In this document: positions 1 through 12,444 of the stretch, in pieces
Layout of the letters: the number at the start of each line of letters is the position of its first letter
How positions within the stretch are numbered: position 1 is the stretch's first letter
Assembly (NCBI RefSeq): GCF_022581195.2
Contig: NC_061459.1
Coordinates: forward strand, 13,330,001 to 13,394,000
Direction of reading: 5' to 3'
DNA from: Helicoverpa zea
Lineage: Eukaryota > Arthropoda > Insecta > Lepidoptera > Noctuidae
Length of the DNA stretch: 64,000 bases
Notes under the pieces: model-generated
Databases searched by the model: none
The model's input: the letters and a program-made list of their open reading frames with translations, nothing else
Told to the model about the DNA's origin: nothing
Translations under genes and position numbers: made by a program

Positions 1-1715
1 CTTCGATCGAAGCTGAAAGTTTTGTCTAGTCAAGCAATTTGATATTAATTACTTAATTAATTATTCGGAAATGGATCGGTTTCGGTTTTGCATGAAACGA
101 CTGCCTATCTGATTTTCTCAACCAAATAGCGTAGGCATGCAGCCCGATACCCATTTTATCAGACTTACTGCCTTCTGACTACAAATGTTTGCTGTACAAA
201 TGTTCAGATGACAGGTGAGAGGTGAGACCAACCAATTTAATAAGCCTTCCTCTGAGGAAGTTATGACATAGACCTTTGTTTCTGCTCCTTAATATTTAGA
301 AGACACAATAAGTTTATGTTCGCTTATTTACGTCACTATCGGAACTGCATTAGAATGCTGAACAATCAATTAACTATAAATTTTTAACAACAATGAATCA
401 TAAAAAAGTTTCTGAAGTTAATTTAGAAATACTCGTGTAACAAGCTGTATCAATGACGCCGACCACGTGTGAACTTCACTATCAACTTCGTAGTAATCTA
501 TAAATAATACCCACTACATTATTGACAAACAAGTTTTTGTAGATAATATCTAAAGCTAGAGTTTCAGCCAGACAACATTTATCACTTCTACTACGAAGGC
601 TTTCAAATTATTGCCGACATTTCATATCTACGAGTAAATGTATCATTCAGACACACTTCAATATTCTATGATGTCTCTTTACATATTGCTTTTCAAAACT
701 GCAGTTTGTAACACTCGTATGATTTGCATTCAAATGCTATTGGCTGTTTGGGTCTCAAGTGTACTAGCCTAGTAGGCAGTTACAAATCCAGCCAATTTTG
801 TAGTATCTTAAGCTATTGACGCTGCCAAGATTAGGTAAGTTTATCTGTTTTATGTTTACTGCTAATATATTTAAATAGCGGATGCCTGAATGGGGTGGCT
901 CTAGCGTCTTAGTACACTTATAGCTAGCTACGAGTATACAAACATTTTCACAAATTCGATTCTCCATTTCATTTGCGGGAGTTTAAAAGCTCTTATACTT
1001 CAGGAACCACCAGGAAAACATCAGGAAAAAGCTATCCAAATTCATTTACCTGCTTGTCTTTCCATAATTGAGTTTTCAAACATCCTAACTTTCACATTAG
1101 TCTATTAGTTGGCTTACAAATACATGTACCTCCTACTTATACATAGTTTGTGATGGACGGACATCGGATGTCAGATATAATTAATGTGGCAATCCAGTTT
1201 GATTTGAATGTCGATTACATAATTGGATTAGCATTAGATACTTATGTTATGTTGATAATTAACTACAATTACATCAATTGCTAGATTAATATTTCTTTCG
1301 AGGCTATTTAATTGAATATAACCTCTGAAAGAAATAGCCGGCAGCGCCAATTAATTACAGCTCTTCAGTCTAATTTGTAGATAAATTACGTTACTAAGTA
1401 CTCAGGTTCCTATTGTTTGATTTTCGTTCTTTTACTTAGGTATGTGTATTTATTTTAGGAGCTTCTTAAGATTTCAATAATCCACTTTTTTATCGGAAAT
1501 TTTATCTAGTTTTTGCTGAAGTGCTAGACTATAGGTTTATCATCGATATGAAATGCTACAATTTTATTTCAATAATTTTTACCTGAAGATAATAAGAGTC
1601 TATCCTTATCTTTAAGAAAGTAAATAGTGGTTGTTTTTTAAAATACGCTATTCCCTGAAATGCCAAAGCAACTCAGGCACCTCTGCTGCGTGATGCTGGT
1701 ACATTGACATTTGAC
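1..1715. other. AT-rich non-coding stretch
   Basis: No open frame with protein-like composition or family motif is visible on either strand. The stretch is AT-rich with scattered stops and looks intergenic or intronic. I see no RNA gene or clear transposon end in it. Confidence 0.5.
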
Positions 1716-1994
1716 GACCTCTGTGGCGCAAAGGTCACCAAGCCGGACTGCCGAATCTGAGGTCCCGGGTTCGATTCCCGGTTCGATCGACATTTGTGTG
1801 ATGAGCATGCTTGTTGGTCGTGGTCTGGGTGTTACAATATGTATTTATAAATATGTATATATGTAGCTATATGTAGTTTATCAGTTGTGTTAGCACCCAT
1901 AACACAAGTTAATTAATAACTTAGCGTGGGGCTAACCGACCGTGTGAAAAGGTGTCCCGACATTATTTATTTATTATTTATTTATTTATTTATT
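1716..1994 (+). mobile_element. tRNA-derived SINE with TTTA-rich tail
   Basis: The head reads like a tRNA gene: an A-box-like TGGCGCAAAGG and a B-box-like GGGTTCGATTCCCGG about 40 bases apart near 1730-1785. It is followed by a non-tRNA body and a simple ATTT-repeat tail (about 1962-1994). The head lacks a foldable acceptor stem, so this is a polymerase III promoter head of a SINE, not a tRNA gene. No convincing target duplication was found. Confidence 0.7.
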
Positions 1995-2136
1995 GGTACC
2001 TACCTAAGTAGTACTACATATAGTACCTACCTATGATTATGTGTAGATAGATAAATTTATTTGTCTCAACTAATGCACCCCTGCTGCCCATACCCACCAG
2101 TTCAGCTTCAGAAAGCGCAAGATGTTATTATAAACT

Positions 2137-2330
2137 AGCTTCTGCCAGCGGTTTCACCCGCATCCCGTGAGAACTACTTCCCGTACCGGGATAAAAAGTA
2201 GCCTATAGCCTTCCTCGATAAATGGGCTATCTAACACTGAAAGAAATTTTCAAATCGGACCAGTAGTTCCTGAGATTAGCGCGTTCAAACAAACAAACTC
2301 TTCAGCTTTATAATATTAGTATAAATTAAA
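2137..2330 (+). mobile_element. RTE-type LINE 3' tail (or derived SINE)
   Basis: The segment begins near CTTCTGCCAGCGGTTTCACC and ends near TTTATAATATTAGTATA. It contains the CCCGTACCGGGATAAAAAGTAGCC and ATAAATGGGCTATCTAACAC stretches typical of short RTE-derived repeats in moth genomes. A second, closely similar copy lies at 15923-16120. The clade name rests on recall of such repeats, not on coding sequence, since no reverse transcriptase is attached. Confidence 0.6.
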
Positions 2331-2825
2331 AACAATCACTTACCTAATTAAATAAAACTACTAAGTAACATAATACCTTAAAGGTTTTTAAAATAAAACT
2401 GAACTCCCCTGAACGATAACCGGCGACAAAATAAAATTAGGTAATACCTAGGTACATATACTGGAAAGTGAATGGAGCGGAAAAACCGCCTGTTTCCTTA
2501 CACAAAAGTGAGTCATGTCAGTTGGTAGAGTGCACAGCATCGAACTGTACCGCGAGACTATCGTCTATCTGCCGCGACCGCTCATTTCATCCTCCATTAG
2601 ATACAAACTATTGTTGCTTGTGTGTTTTCTTTGTTGTTTTTGTACCTATAGAAACTTCTTAATGGGAAAGTTTATTCTGTTTATATTTACTTATCACTGA
2701 AAGACTTATCAAGTATAAGTTTCTTTCAAGTTAATCAGTTAGTAAATAATTGGTCCGTTAAAGTTTAATTATGTAGGTATCCCTCTACCTACATGATATT
2801 CTTCCTAAATACCTAGTGCGACTTT

Positions 2826-4303
2826 TTATTCATATTCATATTATTCATATTCATATCATTTATTGCATTCCACAAGTTTCATATGGTGTTACAAAAAGCT
2901 TACAGCTAGGTACATTTGTGGACCCTGTTAGGGCACAGCAACATTTAGCATTTAATGCCAGTACATTTAAAACACTTAAAACTAATTCTAAATTTTTAAG
3001 GTAGTTTTAAACATTAGGTATAATAGGAGTAGTTAATTTACAATTAAAATTATATATTATATTTCTTTATATTTGTATAAATATATGTATATTAGGAAAT
3101 TATTTAGATATCAGCTATTTTAGTGTATTGTAGTGTGTATAATGTTTATGTATGACTAATATTTATTTTGTCGTTCATGTATTCTTGAATTGTATAGTAT
3201 GCCTTCTTAGTTAGGATTTCCTTAATTTTATTTACATATACATTATACTTTGGTTCGTTTTTTATAGCATTTGGTAATTTATTATATATTTTTATTGCCA
3301 TTACATATGGACTATTTGAATGTAATGTCATACGGGAAGTAGGTAGCATGAGCATGTTCTTATGTCTAAGTGATCTGGTTTTGTGTTTGTCTCCTCGGGT
3401 TGTGAAGAAGTTACTGTATTTCCTAACAAACTTGCATATTTCTAGAATGTAAATAGATGGTAATGTGAGTATTTTGAGTTTAATGAAGAAGGGTTTGCAG
3501 CTGTCAGTTTGTTCTATATTTACAATAATGCGAATTAATTTCTTTTGCAGTGTAAATAAAGTAGTCGCGTCTGTGCTATTTCCCCACAGTATTATGCCAT
3601 AGCTTAGCCATGCGTTTGCATAGGCGTAGTACATTGTAAGTGCGGTTTGTATGTCTGTAGTTTTTTTCACTTCGCGGAGAGCATAGCTAAATTTTGAGAT
3701 TTTTGCCTTGGTATTATTAATATGCGTTTTCCATGTTATATGTGTATCTATTGTTATTCCTAGAAGCGTAAAGTCTTTAACTACTTCAATTTTTGTACCG
3801 TTTATGGTGAAGTTAACTGTCAGAGGGTTTTTTTGATATGGGTAAAAAGTCATAATTTTAGTTTTTCTGTAATTTATTTCGAGATTATGTTGATCCATCC
3901 ATTTAATTGTTTTATTGAATATTAAAGTCAGCTGATTATTTATATCACTATCATCTTGGCATGATGTTAGTACGGATACGTCATCGGCAAAAAGAACACT
4001 TGGTTCTTCCAAGGCTTTGGGCAAGTCATTAATATAGATTAAAAACAAGAGGCATCCTATTACGCTTCCTTGGGGGATTGATGCATTTATAATTTTTTTA
4101 TTTGATCTTACTCTTACTATTTGTTTTAGATCATAATCGAAGTGCTCTATTTCAACATATTGTTCCCTATTTTTAAGATACGACTTGAACCACCTGTGTG
4201 TCTCACCGCGAACGCCAATTTTGTATAACTTATCAAGAAGAATGTCAAATTGCACTTTATCATATGCCTTGGTCATATCTAACAGGACACCTACGGCATA
4301 TTT
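2826..4303 (-). mobile_element. Non-LTR retrotransposon, 3' half (reverse transcriptase)
   Basis: The minus strand from 4303 down to 3146 encodes the second half of a LINE ORF2. Reverse transcriptase motif A reads LLDMTKAYDKV, then comes IPQGSVIGCLLFLIYINDL, the catalytic FADDVSVL, and a long C-terminal domain. The frame is open for over 370 codons, so the copy was young when broken. The element ends toward 2826 in a TATTCAT-type simple repeat. It is the continuation of the open frame at 6024-7620, separated from it by the insertion at 4304-6030. EN plus RT architecture fits the Jockey superfamily (Jockey/Daphne/L2-like); I cannot settle the clade. Confidence 0.88.
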
Positions 4304-4465
4304 TTACACGCTTTTTATTAGCTTCACCTGTATGTTTGTAGGTTTGTAACCGACTTCTTTGGGCGCAATTTTGACCCACTTTAAACGGCCAGATTTCGTT
4401 CAAACTTTGTAGATTTATTGAGGACCGATGACAATACACTAATTTGATAAAATTATTCCATTTTT

Positions 4466-5045
4466 AACCGACTTCCCAAAAAGGAGGAGGTTACACATAC
4501 ACATCGATTACTCCGAGGTTTATAGACCGATTTACGTGATTCTTTTTTTGTTCGACTCGGAATAGCTGCCAGTTGGTCCCATAGTCATCAGATTAGGATC
4601 TGATGATGGAAACCCTGAGAAATCGAGGGCAACCTTCGAAAGTTGTAGGCATACATAGGATAAAAACTTGACACTCAGGTGTACGCCTAAAAGCACTATT
4701 CAACTGTGAAGATTTGGAGCTGACCTGATGATGGAGACCAGAGAGGGTCGAGGGAACTCGACAACTGAATATGTAAACTACCTCGTGTTTGGGCTTAAAT
4801 TATTTGTATTGACAAGACCTTTGCAACAGTCAAGGTTGGGAGCTGACCTGATGATGGAGACCAGAGAAAGTCGAGGGAACTTGACAACTGAATATGTAAA
4901 ATACCTCGTTTGGACTTATATTCTTTGTATTGATGAGAACTTCCCACTTGTATGGATAGTGACAACTATTCGTATCACTGAAAAGCTTTAAATAAAAAAC
5001 TTTTTTACAAAAAAATTAAACCGGCTTCCCAAAACACTAAAAAGC
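4466..5045 (+). mobile_element. AACCGACTTCCC repeat element, copy A
   Basis: It starts AACCGACTTCCCAAAAAGG and matches the element at 10063-10694 along most of its length. It includes an internal tandem pair (unit starts near 4717 and 4840, period 123 bp) carrying GAGCTGACCTGATGATGGAG. The right end stops at the hairpin seen in copy B, so this copy is truncated or its terminus was lost when the neighbouring MITE inserted. Confidence 0.7.
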
Positions 5046-5056
5046 AAAAAAAATAC

Positions 5057-5287
5057 TATAGTTCGGCCATTCAGAGAATGCGTTCCTGACACGTCGCGAT
5101 TGAACTGACGACGTAACTTTGCAATGGCGTTGCAGTTACGATAAAAATATTTTTGCTGGTTGTTTACCGTTTTAACAATTGAGGAGCATTAAAACAACAT
5201 TATTATATCAATAATCAATGAATGTAGTTACGTCGTCAGTTCAATCGCGACGTGTCAGGAACGCATTCTCTGAATGGCCGAACTATA
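5057..5287. mobile_element. 231-bp MITE with 62-bp terminal inverted repeats
   Basis: The ends are TATAGTTCGGCC and GGCCGAACTATA, and the terminal repeats match for about 62 bp. Flanking TA dinucleotides suggest a TA-type target, as for Tc1/mariner-like elements. It has no coding capacity. A copy of exactly the same length lies inverted at 32032-32262. Confidence 0.85.
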
Positions 5288-5597
5288 ATTTTAGGTACAT
5301 CGGCCTAGAAGTCGGTGGCAAAATTAACTTAATAACATCCATTAGACACCGACTTGTAGGCTTTTCAATTTGCAAAATATGAATTTTGCTAATTTATATA
5401 ATTTTTATCTATAAGGTAAGAAAATTAATTAAAATTTTCTATAATTTTTCTCTACAGTCGATAAGGCAGGACTCGATGTTAATTTTTATTTCCAATAATT
5501 ATCTTTAGCCGTTTTCTCTAATATTGACAAATTTTATACTAAAGAGCATTTTAATTCTACAAAACAAATAATAGTTTTAAAACAAACTAAAAACTAG

Positions 5598-6030
5598 AAA
5601 ATAAATAATAGTTTAAAAAAACTAAAAAACACGCTTTTTATAGAAAACCGAACTAAAAAATAGAAAATAAATTTTAATGAATTTAAATTAAGAAAATAGT
5701 GTTAAAAATTTCAATGAATATAAATTAATAATAGAGTGAATACAAAAAAAAAATATTTAAAAAAAGCGTGGGGTGCTTTTTAAGGTATTATCGAAATGAA
5801 AATCACTCTACTCATATTTGTCAATAAAATATTTATAACTATTGACACCATGCACCCCACGCTTTTTTTAAATATTTTTTTTTTGTATTCACTCTATTAT
5901 TAATTTATATTCATTGAAATTTTTAACACTATTTTCTTAATTTAAATTCATTAAAATTTATTTTCTATTTTTTAGTTCGGTTTTCTATAAAAAGCGTGTT
6001 TTTTAGTTTTTTTAAACTATTATTTATTTT
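5598..6030. repeat. Perfect 179-bp inverted repeat with 75-bp loop
   Basis: The left arm 5598-5776 and the right arm 5852-6030 are reverse complements of each other; I read them against each other throughout and found no mismatch. The loop 5777-5851 is AT-rich. The palindrome forms the right end of the insertion in the LINE. Confidence 0.9.
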
Positions 6031-7620
6031 TTGTCATTAATTATATTTACTACTTCCTGCATAAATTTGTATACAGCAAGGGTTGTTGACCGCATTTTCC
6101 GAAATCCATTTTGTCCTTCGTCAAAAATTTTGTATCTTTCACAGAAACTATATACTCTCACGCACATGGCCTTCTCATAGACTTTGGAAATCGTGGGTAA
6201 AAGAGCAATGGGTCTATAATTGTTCGGGTCTGTTTTTGAATCTTTCTTATAAAGAGGTTTAAGGATAGCCTTTTTTAAGCGGTCTGGAAATGTTCCATCA
6301 TTAAACGATTGATTTATTAGATTACATAGAGGTAAAGCTAGTTCAACTGCGCATTGCCTAATTAGGCATGGAGGAAGTTCATCTACTCCGTGACTTTTTT
6401 TGTTCTTTAAATTTTTTATAATAGTGAATGTTTCTTTACTATCCAATGGTCTGAGAAAAAGGGTATTTTCTGTGGACACAGACGGGCCTTGCCCCTGGCT
6501 GGTCGATGGGTGATGGCTTTCTGCTCCAATTGATGCGAAAAAGTTATTGAAAACATCTACTACTTTTTTTGGATCAGAGATTAGAGTTTTATCAAGTTTT
6601 AATTTAATATTGTTTTTATCTGATAATCTAGTTTTATTGGTGCGTTCATTTACTATCTGCCACATGGCTTTAATTTTGTTTTGGGATGTTTTTATCTTTT
6701 TTATGTATTGTTGTTTTTTGGATGTATTTACTGCCGCTTTTAATATTTTTTCATATTTTTTGTAATAGGTTTTGATAGTTGGATTATTTGATTTTAAACA
6801 TAGTGTTTTTAACAGTCTCTTATTCAGGCATGATAATTTTATACCCTTGGTAAGCCAATATTTTTTGTAGTTTGTTTTTATTTTAATTTTATGTTTTGGT
6901 ATGGTCTGATCGAGTATTTTGGTTAATTGTTCTATGAAAGCATTATAGTTCTGGTTGACCTCGTTATTTTCATTTATAATATCGTCCCAATTAATTGAGT
7001 TGAGTTTAAGTTTAAAAGCTTCTATGTTTTTATTGTTGTAAAGTCGTTTTTCAGTGTACCAAATTGTTCGCTTTTGAGTCTGTAAGGTTTTGAAACTTAG
7101 TGTTGTGCCGCAGTGGTCTGAGAAACCAAGTTCTTCTACATATGTACATAGTGGTTTATCATTAAAGTTTGTAAATATTAGGTCTAGGCAGGTGGATGTG
7201 GTTAGTGTTACGTGTGTGGCATGTTTTATGTGCTGTGTATATTTGTATTCTGACATAAGATCTAAGAATGTGCTACTTTTTAAATTACTTTTAAATATAT
7301 CAATGTTGAAGTCTCCACCAATGATCACATTTAGTTTAGAGTATTTCCTGTTTATGTGGGTGAGTATTTGATTGAGTTGGTTATAAAATGTTTGTTCTTC
7401 TCTTTTATTCCAATACATTACCACTAGTAAGAGATTCTCTTTTGGTATTTCAATAGCGCAGACTTCTAATATATATTCTAGGGACATGCTGTTTATGTCG
7501 CATTTTTCTATGAATTCTTGGTGTTCTTCTAGTAGGATGCAAACACCGCCACCTTGTCGGTTTTCTCTGCAGAAGGATGCTGCTATCTTATATCCGTTGA
7601 AATGAACATCGGTATTCTAC
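6031..7620 (-). mobile_element. Non-LTR retrotransposon, 5' half (endonuclease and RT start)
   Basis: The minus strand encodes an apurinic-type endonuclease and the first part of the reverse transcriptase. Visible motifs include NRQGGGVCILL near the truncated start, IIGGDFNIDI, TCLDLIFTNF and LGFSDHCGTTLSF in the endonuclease, then MWQIVNERTNKTR, KNKKSHGVDELPP and NNYRPIALLPTISKVYEK before the break. An in-frame stop near 7613 marks the 5' truncation, so ORF1 and the first endonuclease motif are missing. The open frame begins with GYKIAASFCRENRQ; the first ATG (7487) lies inside the endonuclease and is not a real start. Confidence 0.88.
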
Positions 7621-9835
7621 ATCGGTTTAAAATAAATTCGAAAGTGGTTTATCTTTGTAAACTTAGGGTACACGGGAAGACAGGGAGAAAGGAAATTTTA
7701 GAAATTAAAACATTTTCCTTGAGTGAAGATGAAGAAAATACCGTTTTGTATTTAAGGAAACTTTGACAGGCTCTTAAATAATAGGTACCTTCTTACTCAA
7801 AAGGATACTATAGAATTGTAAAATCCCAAGCTATTTACATGTAATGTGACTCATAGCTGCAGCTAATAATTTTATCCTACATTGTTCCTAACACTTACGT
7901 AGGTACACTTCAATGCACATTTTGTACGACCACCAGGAATCGAACCCAAGACAACACAAAGTCAAAGTCAAAGCTCTTTAATCTGTAATCACGGCAGTCA
8001 ATGCTGGACCTAGATTTCCGAAGGTCTACTACGAGCTAAGTTACTCCCAAAATATAATTCTTATTACCCTTCTACCGCATTACCTACCTCTCTAGTATCC
8101 AGTATATCAATCCCCTTGGCAGCGCGTGGGCACGTCGCCAGACATACAAAGTTGTGGCTGTAACGCCTCCCCGGGGATCAGTCATTGGCGCTGCGTGCTT
8201 GTTCCGCGGAGACGAATGCGCTCAGCAGAATGATAAGCAGCTCAATACCATGACAATAAATAGGAATAAGTAGGCTCGGTTTATTATCCAACATTATCCA
8301 ACTGCCAAAAGGGTTATGTTTTTACGAATTGAACAATCGGTACAACGTTACAATATAAAAGTACCCCAATGTTCAAATTAATTCTGTCTTTTTCAGTTCG
8401 TTGCTTGAGAATTTTCATGCAAGCAAATTTTTCTGAAAACTTGTTCTATTTCTGGTACTTATGTTTGTGATATCTGTCGAAGCCATTTAAGCATAAAAAT
8501 ATTTACGTATTTTGATTAGGTATTTACACACTGACAGTCATGAAATGGGCAGGCTAACAAACTAACGTGTAATCATTACGTACCGTAGCCCTAATTCCCC
8601 TGAAGGCTACCTAACCTACACTAAATTATAACGTATCTAACATTATAAGGGAGAATTAATAAAATGCTCAGTCTTGCGGCCAGCCAAGTTGGTATAAATT
8701 CGTATTAATTATTAAAATGCACGTTACCGAGACTCGTACTCCACGCATGACATACTAATAGATACTTTGAGTAGAATGTTGGCCGTTAGGCGTGTAATAG
8801 GAATGTTACACGCTATGAAACTGCTGAATTGATAATGTGTCATGAAGGTCAGTAAGGTAGGTCGTGCTGACTGTCATCGACAGTAGCTTGATAGATGAGC
8901 TACTAAAGTTCATCAACATTTTCAGTTATTGCGAAGATTGCTTCGTATCTTAGATTTCCTTGCATGCATATCTAATTGAGTTTTAAAATTAGGCACGGTC
9001 TTGGCACCCAACGTGGTTCTGCAACAGCCCGCGCCTCCCGCTCGCAGTAACTATCGAGTGGTATCGAATGGCAGTCATTTGTAAAACTACTTATGTTGCC
9101 AATTCTGTGTAAAATTATTGTAACTGAAATTCTGTAAATATTTTCCTCCATCTCTTTCTATGATTTCTTACTTACTCACTGAGTATAAGAGCATTTCATT
9201 CTTGGGCTGGTTTTACCTTACTATTCCATACTTGCTACATTGTATGTTTAAAATGTAAAACTTCCAAACATCAGTTAAAAACAACGAATTAAACTTTTTA
9301 AGCTAAATTTTACTTCAGAAATGTGGCGTCAGCTACATTGAAAAGTTGTATTAGGAACTGTGAAAGTTGGAATGACCCGTCAGGAGGAGATTGCGGTCCA
9401 GGCCAACCGAGCTCCTGAATAGCTGACGATTCAGTCAGTTGCTAGTGAAAAACGAAAAACTTTATAAAATCCATATGGAAATGCAATTTATGTATTGTTA
9501 TGTAGTCAAAATTAAGTAGGTATTTGATCGTAGAGATTTTTCGAAAGTTTCTTGGGGTACCTACCTATCTTTGATCAAACGACACATCAATAAACTTAAG
9601 TAGGTACCTATCCTATCTATATACGTATTGATGTAGTTGATAGAAAAAACAAAGAAGCATAGCACTTCCTCTTCTTGGCCAGTCGATGACAATCAACCTA
9701 AGATGCCCAGTATGTCGCACACGGCACGAAATGTCTACTTACTTGCCGCCACTGTTATCAGTATATTTCACTGTGCACTGGTTGTTGGGGCACAGAAGGT
9801 GTCGCATTTTATTAGTATCACAGAATATACTAGGT
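7621..9835. other. Non-coding stretch with a possible SINE fragment
   Basis: No convincing gene is visible. A minus-strand B-box-like sequence (reverse of ACCAGGAATCGAACCC, near 7930-7947) may be a small SINE relic. A GC-richer patch at about 8110-8225 stands out in composition but has no readable coding signal. Confidence 0.4.
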
Positions 9836-10812
9836 CAGGGATGGCGAACCAATGGCACGCGTGCCCGTGGTGGCACGCAGCTAAATAATTTGGGCACGCT
9901 ATTATTTTGCAAGTTTTGAATTGAAATTGTACCATAACAACATACTATTAATTTTTTTTCCTGGATTCTTCCCATATTCACAATAGAACCTATTTTATTA
10001 AGAGATCTAAGCATTAATGTAAATTTAAGAATGAAAAACAAGTCATAATCTTTTACATTTTTAACCGACTTCCCAAAAAGGAGGAGGTTCTCAATTCGGC
10101 CGGTATGTTTTTTTTTCTATTTATGTACATCGATTACGCCGAGGTTTATTGACCGATTTACGTGATTCTTTTTTTGTTCGACGCGGAACGGCTGCCAGTT
10201 GGTCCCATAGTCATCAGGTAAGGATCTGATGATGGAAACCCTGAGAAATCGAGAGCAACCTTCGAAAGATGTAGGCATAACATAGGGTAAAAAGTTGACA
10301 CTCAGATGTATTCCTGAAAGCACTATTCAACAGTGAAGGTTTGAAGCTGACCTGATGATGGAGACCAGAGAGGGTCGAGGGAACTCGACAACTGAATATG
10401 TAAACTACCTAGTGTTTGGGCTTATAATATTTGTATTGACGAGATCTTTGCAACAGTGAAGGTTTGGAGCTGACCTGATGATGAAGACCAGAGAAGGTCG
10501 AGCGAACTCGACAGCTGAATATGTAAAATACCTCGTATTTGGGCTTAAAATATGTGTATTGATGAGAACTTTCTACTTATACGGATAGTGACAGCTATTT
10601 GTATCACTGAAAAGCTGTAAATAAAAAAACTTTTTTACAAAAAAATTAAACCGACTTCCCAAAACACTAAAAAGCGTTTTTTGGGAAGTCGGTTAAATTT
10701 TTGGTTAAAAAGGTTTCATGTTAACTATTTGCCTTAAAGGCACGCCTCTATAATTATGATTGTGTTTTATATTTAATTTGTCACGTAAGTCAATAAAGGT
10801 TCACCATCCCTG
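9836..10812. mobile_element. Non-autonomous hAT transposon with 8-bp target duplication
   Basis: The left end is CAGGGATGGCGAACC and the right end GGTTCACCATCCCTG, the imperfect inverted termini typical of hAT elements. The 8-bp flanks TACTAGGT (9828-9835 and 10813-10820) are identical, exactly the hAT target-site duplication length. No transposase is encoded. Most of the length is the nested AACCGACTTCCC element; without it only about 345 bp of hAT remain. Confidence 0.9.
10063..10694 (+). mobile_element. AACCGACTTCCC repeat element, copy B (nested in hAT)
   Basis: It begins AACCGACTTCCCAAAAAGG and ends with the inverse, TTTTGGGAAGTCGGTT. It includes a terminal hairpin (about 10660-10694) and the tandem pair with starts near 10345 and 10468, again 123 bp apart. 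ATTTTT-like flanks may be a target duplication. The class of this lepidopteran repeat is not clear from sequence alone. Confidence 0.75.
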
Positions 10813-10820
10813 TACTAGGT

Positions 10821-12438
10821 ACTTAATTATTTACGATTCAATAAAATGACTGTAGCAACTATAAATATCCAGAAATAAAAAGTTCGCAGAATGAAATGTA
10901 CGAGTATCTAATTTAGAAAACATGTGTAAGTTTCTGCACGTGGTGTTGTAGGGACGTGGACATCCCATTTTATTTATTCATAGCTTTTTTCACGTCGGAA
11001 ATCAATAAAAAGGGTAAATTAGACTGAAATCAGACAAAAATAAATAAGTTACAAGGTCGGTTCCCTGCATACCTTACCTAAATTAGGTAATTCTGAGTTG
11101 AGGTGTCAGTTCCAAGGAGCGTTTACTTTTAATAAGAGGTTGAATGGAAAATAGTAAAATATTGAAATCTTTTGTGATGCAGTTTCTATTTTAAAACTTA
11201 AAAAAAAATCTAGGTACCAGAACAATATTTTCTACATGGCAATAGAATTATACAACTGACTGCTGTCATAGTGTGTTTTTTTCAATTTTCTATAAAGTTA
11301 TAGTTAAACAGAATAACACTATGTATACAAACTTATTTAATTAGTCTATTTTTTTTTCATTATTTATGGGAGAATCGTAGTAGCTGGTATCATTATTTAC
11401 GTCAACGCGCAGTGTAAAATGACACCTACACGCACACATGCGTAACAATTTTGTCTCTGCTTCTTTGTTGGGATTGTATGGTGACACTCCATCTAGACAT
11501 ATATATAATCAAAGGGTTGTGGTATATATTTTATGTTATGTGTTACTAACATTTTGTTGTTGTTTTTATATATGTAAATGTATTTCTGTTTGTTTCAGTG
11601 TCGTCCTACTAACACATTAAGTTACACAAGATCGGCCACAGCACCATCTTAAATCAATATATATATATATTTTTTTATTTATTTTTTTAATTGTAAGCAC
11701 TTCTTGCTTCTCATTTCACTTGTCATTGGCAGAATCGTCGAAGTTGACATCGACACGGATTGCCATATACAAAAATAGAATAGAATAGAATAGTCATAGT
11801 GTGTTGGATTAGATGGCAGCACTGTGTCGCTGTCACATTTTCTAGTGAGACCATCACATCGACAATAATAGATATCGATAAAATTTCCTCTGTACGTCAA
11901 TTTGTTATTGTTTGAATTTTAGTTCTATTTTTTAAAGCCCCTACCCACTGACCAAATTTTTGTTATTTTCACAAAAGGAATTGCTGTAGCTGTCTGAAGT
12001 TTTTTTATTTTTTCACAAATAAAATCCTTCATGCATAAGAATGAGTTCATGTAAAACGAATTTAACTGTTCTTATTAATTTTGATATTAAATATTTGGTT
12101 TCAGTTGATCAATCTACAATTAAAACAATAACAACCTTTTTATTTCCGGATTTTACTAACACGTTATCGATATCGATACTTTACTCTCTTTGTGTACATA
12201 GCGCAACACTACTCATGGGCGGTGAACATGGACAGATCGATCGTAGGAAACGACTCACGAAGCGGCTGTTTATGATGTCAACATGTATTTCAAACACTTT
12301 TAATATTTTAAAAGAACCTGTGAATGAAGTAATGTTATTATTTACACTTGAAGTTTACTTGCCGAAATACACTTAAAACTGGTGCATCAAACGAATATGT
12401 TGATTATTTAGACGTCGTTGTGCGAAATTGTTATTATT
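10821..12438. other. Upstream intergenic stretch
   Basis: AT-rich with short simple repeats, including TAGAA units near 11776-11791. A 111-codon open frame at 12041-12376 has no recognisable domain and no coding-like codon use. This interval should contain the proximal promoter of the flippase gene. Confidence 0.4.
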
Positions 12439-12444
12439 TCAGTT
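12439..12444 (+). promoter_or_regulatory. Candidate arthropod initiator (TCAGTT)
   Basis: TCAGTT fits the arthropod Inr consensus TCAKTY and lies 129 bp upstream of the first ATG of the flippase gene. No TATA box is obvious. The call rests on the motif alone. Confidence 0.25.

Larger units (their letters stand above)
4304..6030. mobile_element. Composite insertion splitting the LINE
   Basis: The LINE frame is continuous on either side of this block: minus-strand NIINDKK before it and YAVGVLLDMTKAY after it, so the block is an insertion into an A-run of the ORF. The outer ends carry related sequence, ACACGCTTTTTATTAG at about 4308 and its near inverse at about 5980-6005, suggesting one terminal-inverted-repeat element that has itself collected others. 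Inside are the AACCGACTTCCC element (4466-5045), a 231-bp MITE (5057-5287) and a perfect palindrome (5598-6030). No transposase is visible. Confidence 0.7.

Noticed and set aside
1725..1790. tRNA gene
   Set aside because: A and B boxes are present but no cloverleaf or acceptor stem can be formed; it is the head of a SINE. The same holds for the heads at 52711 and 58335.
12041..12376. 111-codon open frame upstream of the flippase gene
   Set aside because: Low-complexity AT-driven composition, no domain, no good start context, and it lies in the likely promoter region.
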